DNA of 53,224 nucleotides from Clostridia bacterium. Lineage in GTDB: Bacteria; Bacillota; Clostridia; Christensenellales; Aristaeellaceae. Below, in pieces: positions 52,318-53,224 of the stretch; positions within the stretch are counted from its first letter, which is position 1; each line of letters opens with the position of its first letter. The stretch is from the NCBI GenBank assembly GCA_017428385.1, contig JAFRQX010000017.1, positions 1 to 53,224 on the forward strand, read 5' to 3'. The translations under genes were made by a program, and so were the position numbers. The notes below the pieces were generated by a model. The model was not told the DNA's origin and searched no databases. It saw nothing but the letters and a program-made list of their open reading frames with translations.

Positions 52318-53061
52318 ATGAAGAGGGAACTGACGCTGGACGAGATCCACGAGGAGCTGCTGTGCCAGCTGCGGGACATCAAGGCGATCTGCGACGCGCA
52401 CGGGATTGAATACAACCTGATGTGCGGAACGCTGCTGGGCGCGGTGCGCCACAAGGGCTTCATCCCCTGGGATGACGATGTGGACCTGCTGATGACCCGG
52501 GAGGAATTCACCAAATTCCGTCAGATCTATCCCAAGGAATGTGACAAGCGGTTTGAGCTGACCTACCTGGATACCTGGACGCCCCGGGTGATGAACCGGG
52601 ATCCGGAGAAGGCAGCCGCCTTTACAGACTTCTTTATCCTGGATCCGCTGCCGCCGGAAGGCTGGAAGCGGAAACTGCATTTGCTGCACCTGCACCTGCT
52701 GCAGGGCATGATGAAAAAGAACGTGGATTACAGCCGGTTCAACCTGAAAAACCGGATCCTGCTGAAGGCGACCCACCTGCTGGGCATGCCCTTCAGCTAC
52801 GCCTGGAAGGCAAAGCGGTACGACAAGGTATCCACCCGGATCAGGAGCGGAAATGACCTGCATATGTCCAACGGCGCGTTTGAGCTGATGACGCATGTGT
52901 GGCATCCGGAACAGTTTGCCGAAAAGATCATTGCCCCCTTTGAGGACGTGGAATGCCTGATCCCGAAGAAGTATGACGAGGTACTGACCGTGCTCTTCGG
53001 GCCGGACTATATGACGCCGCCGCCGGAAGCGGAACGGGTTGCGAAGCATTTGGATCTCTGA
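52318..53061 (+). CDS. LicD-family phosphotransferase
   Basis: A 247-aa member of the LicD/nucleotidyltransferase-fold family, which attaches phosphocholine or other phospho-groups such as ribitol phosphate to glycans. The motif GTLLGAVRHKGFIPWDDDVD near residues 40-60 contains the metal-binding Asp pair. It follows the transketolase pair by 9 nt. Given the pentose-phosphate enzymes nearby, ribitol-phosphate transfer is a reasonable guess, but not shown. Its stop lies within an 18-bp hairpin. Confidence 0.88.
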   Translation: MKRELTLDEIHEELLCQLRDIKAICDAHGIEYNLMCGTLLGAVRHKGFIPWDDDVDLLMTREEFTKFRQIYPKECDKRFELTYLDTWTPRVMNRDPEKAAAFTDFFILDPLPPEGWKRKLHLLHLHLLQGMMKKNVDYSRFNLKNRILLKATHLLGMPFSYAWKAKRYDKVSTRIRSGNDLHMSNGAFELMTHVWHPEQFAEKIIAPFEDVECLIPKKYDEVLTVLFGPDYMTPPPEAERVAKHLDL

Positions 53062-53077
53062 TCCAAATACTTCGCAA
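53039..53077 (+). terminator. Stop-codon-spanning hairpin after licD-like gene
   Basis: TTGCGAAGCATTTGGATC pairs with its reversed copy downstream (one mismatch) around TCT. The TGA stop begins the right arm; there is no T-run. It resembles the hairpins after tgt and parB. Confidence 0.6.
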
Positions 53078-53079
53078 CA

Positions 53080-53114
53080 ATTCATAATTCATAATTCACA
53101 ATTCATAATTATTG
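53080..53114. repeat. Heptamer array 13 (ATTCATA type)
   Basis: ATTCATA twice, ATTCACA, ATTCATA, ATTATTG in 7-bp register, 2 nt after the licD hairpin. From here to 53224 no gene can be supported; the sequence is GC-richer and may be the start of another element. Confidence 0.88.
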
Positions 53115-53224
53115 GCAGGGGCGGTAGGGAGCCGTGTCGCCCGACAAAGCAAGGCAAGAACAGCGAGTCAAAGCGCCCGCGTCAGCAGTCCCCGGCGGAA
53201 AACGCATTTCAAATTATGACTATC

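Overview
This 53 kb window looks like chromosome from an anaerobic, low-to-middle GC Bacillota (Clostridia-type) bacterium, probably from a gut or rumen. The signs are strong AGGAGG-type ribosome binding sites, sigma-A promoters, a butyrate kinase, a class B sortase with its cell-wall substrate, LytTR/DUF3021 and BceS-like regulators, and glycan-degrading enzymes (GH38, GH31). The family is not provable from the sequence alone; a Christensenellales-like rumen lineage is only a guess from style. Genes are dense, on both strands. No phage, plasmid, transposase gene, rRNA or CRISPR array is visible.

Layout. 0-2.8 kb: tgt, a DUF4867 gene and a RibD-C-type reductase. 2.8-4.3 kb (-): M32 carboxypeptidase. 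4.5-7.8 kb: a sortase-anchored beta-helix surface protein and its class B sortase. 7.9-9.5 kb: tRNA-Ala(GGC) followed by an unusual repeat-rich zone with one small secreted protein. 9.5-10.6 kb (-): butyrate kinase. 10.8-13.3 kb: ABC-2 exporter with LytTR and DUF3021. 13.4-15.5 kb: TrmH-type methyltransferase and an orphan CARF/PD-(D/E)XK (Card1/Can2-like) nuclease. 15.7-19 kb: ECF sigma factor, secreted hydrolase, secreted protein. 19-29.7 kb: sugar region (alpha-mannosidase, glycerophosphodiesterase, GPH/MFS transporter, PdxA, YgjV, LacI, GH31). 29.9-34.2 kb: acetyltransferase, small unknown protein, glycerate kinase and GntP permease. 34.4-40.9 kb: five-gene operon of response regulator, histidine kinase, ABC ATPase, giant FtsX-type permease and an Ig-like membrane-anchored protein. 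41-45.8 kb: small-enzyme cluster with a first RpiB, a flavodoxin-fold fusion, MazG, methyltransferase, HD and HAD proteins. 45.9-47.5 kb (-): zinc/manganese-type ABC transporter. 47.6-49.8 kb: second RpiB, ParA, ParB. 49.8-53 kb: start of a polysaccharide locus (sugar-1-phosphate transferase, split transketolase, LicD).

What stands out. (1) Thirteen intergenic arrays of A-rich heptamers with strict 7-bp period, each (where both sides can be seen) lying within about 6 nt of a hairpin and often overlapping a stop codon. (2) Downstream of tRNA-Ala, a roughly 165-bp structured element whose two ends are inverted copies of the tRNA T-arm, holding three hairpins that all have an AGT triloop. (3) A promoter/operator block duplicated upstream of the ECF sigma gene and of the ABC transporter 20 kb away, which suggests one regulon. 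(4) A Card1/Can2-like nuclease with no Cas genes nearby. (5) Hairpins that span stop codons, where the last codons are copied in reverse just after the gene.
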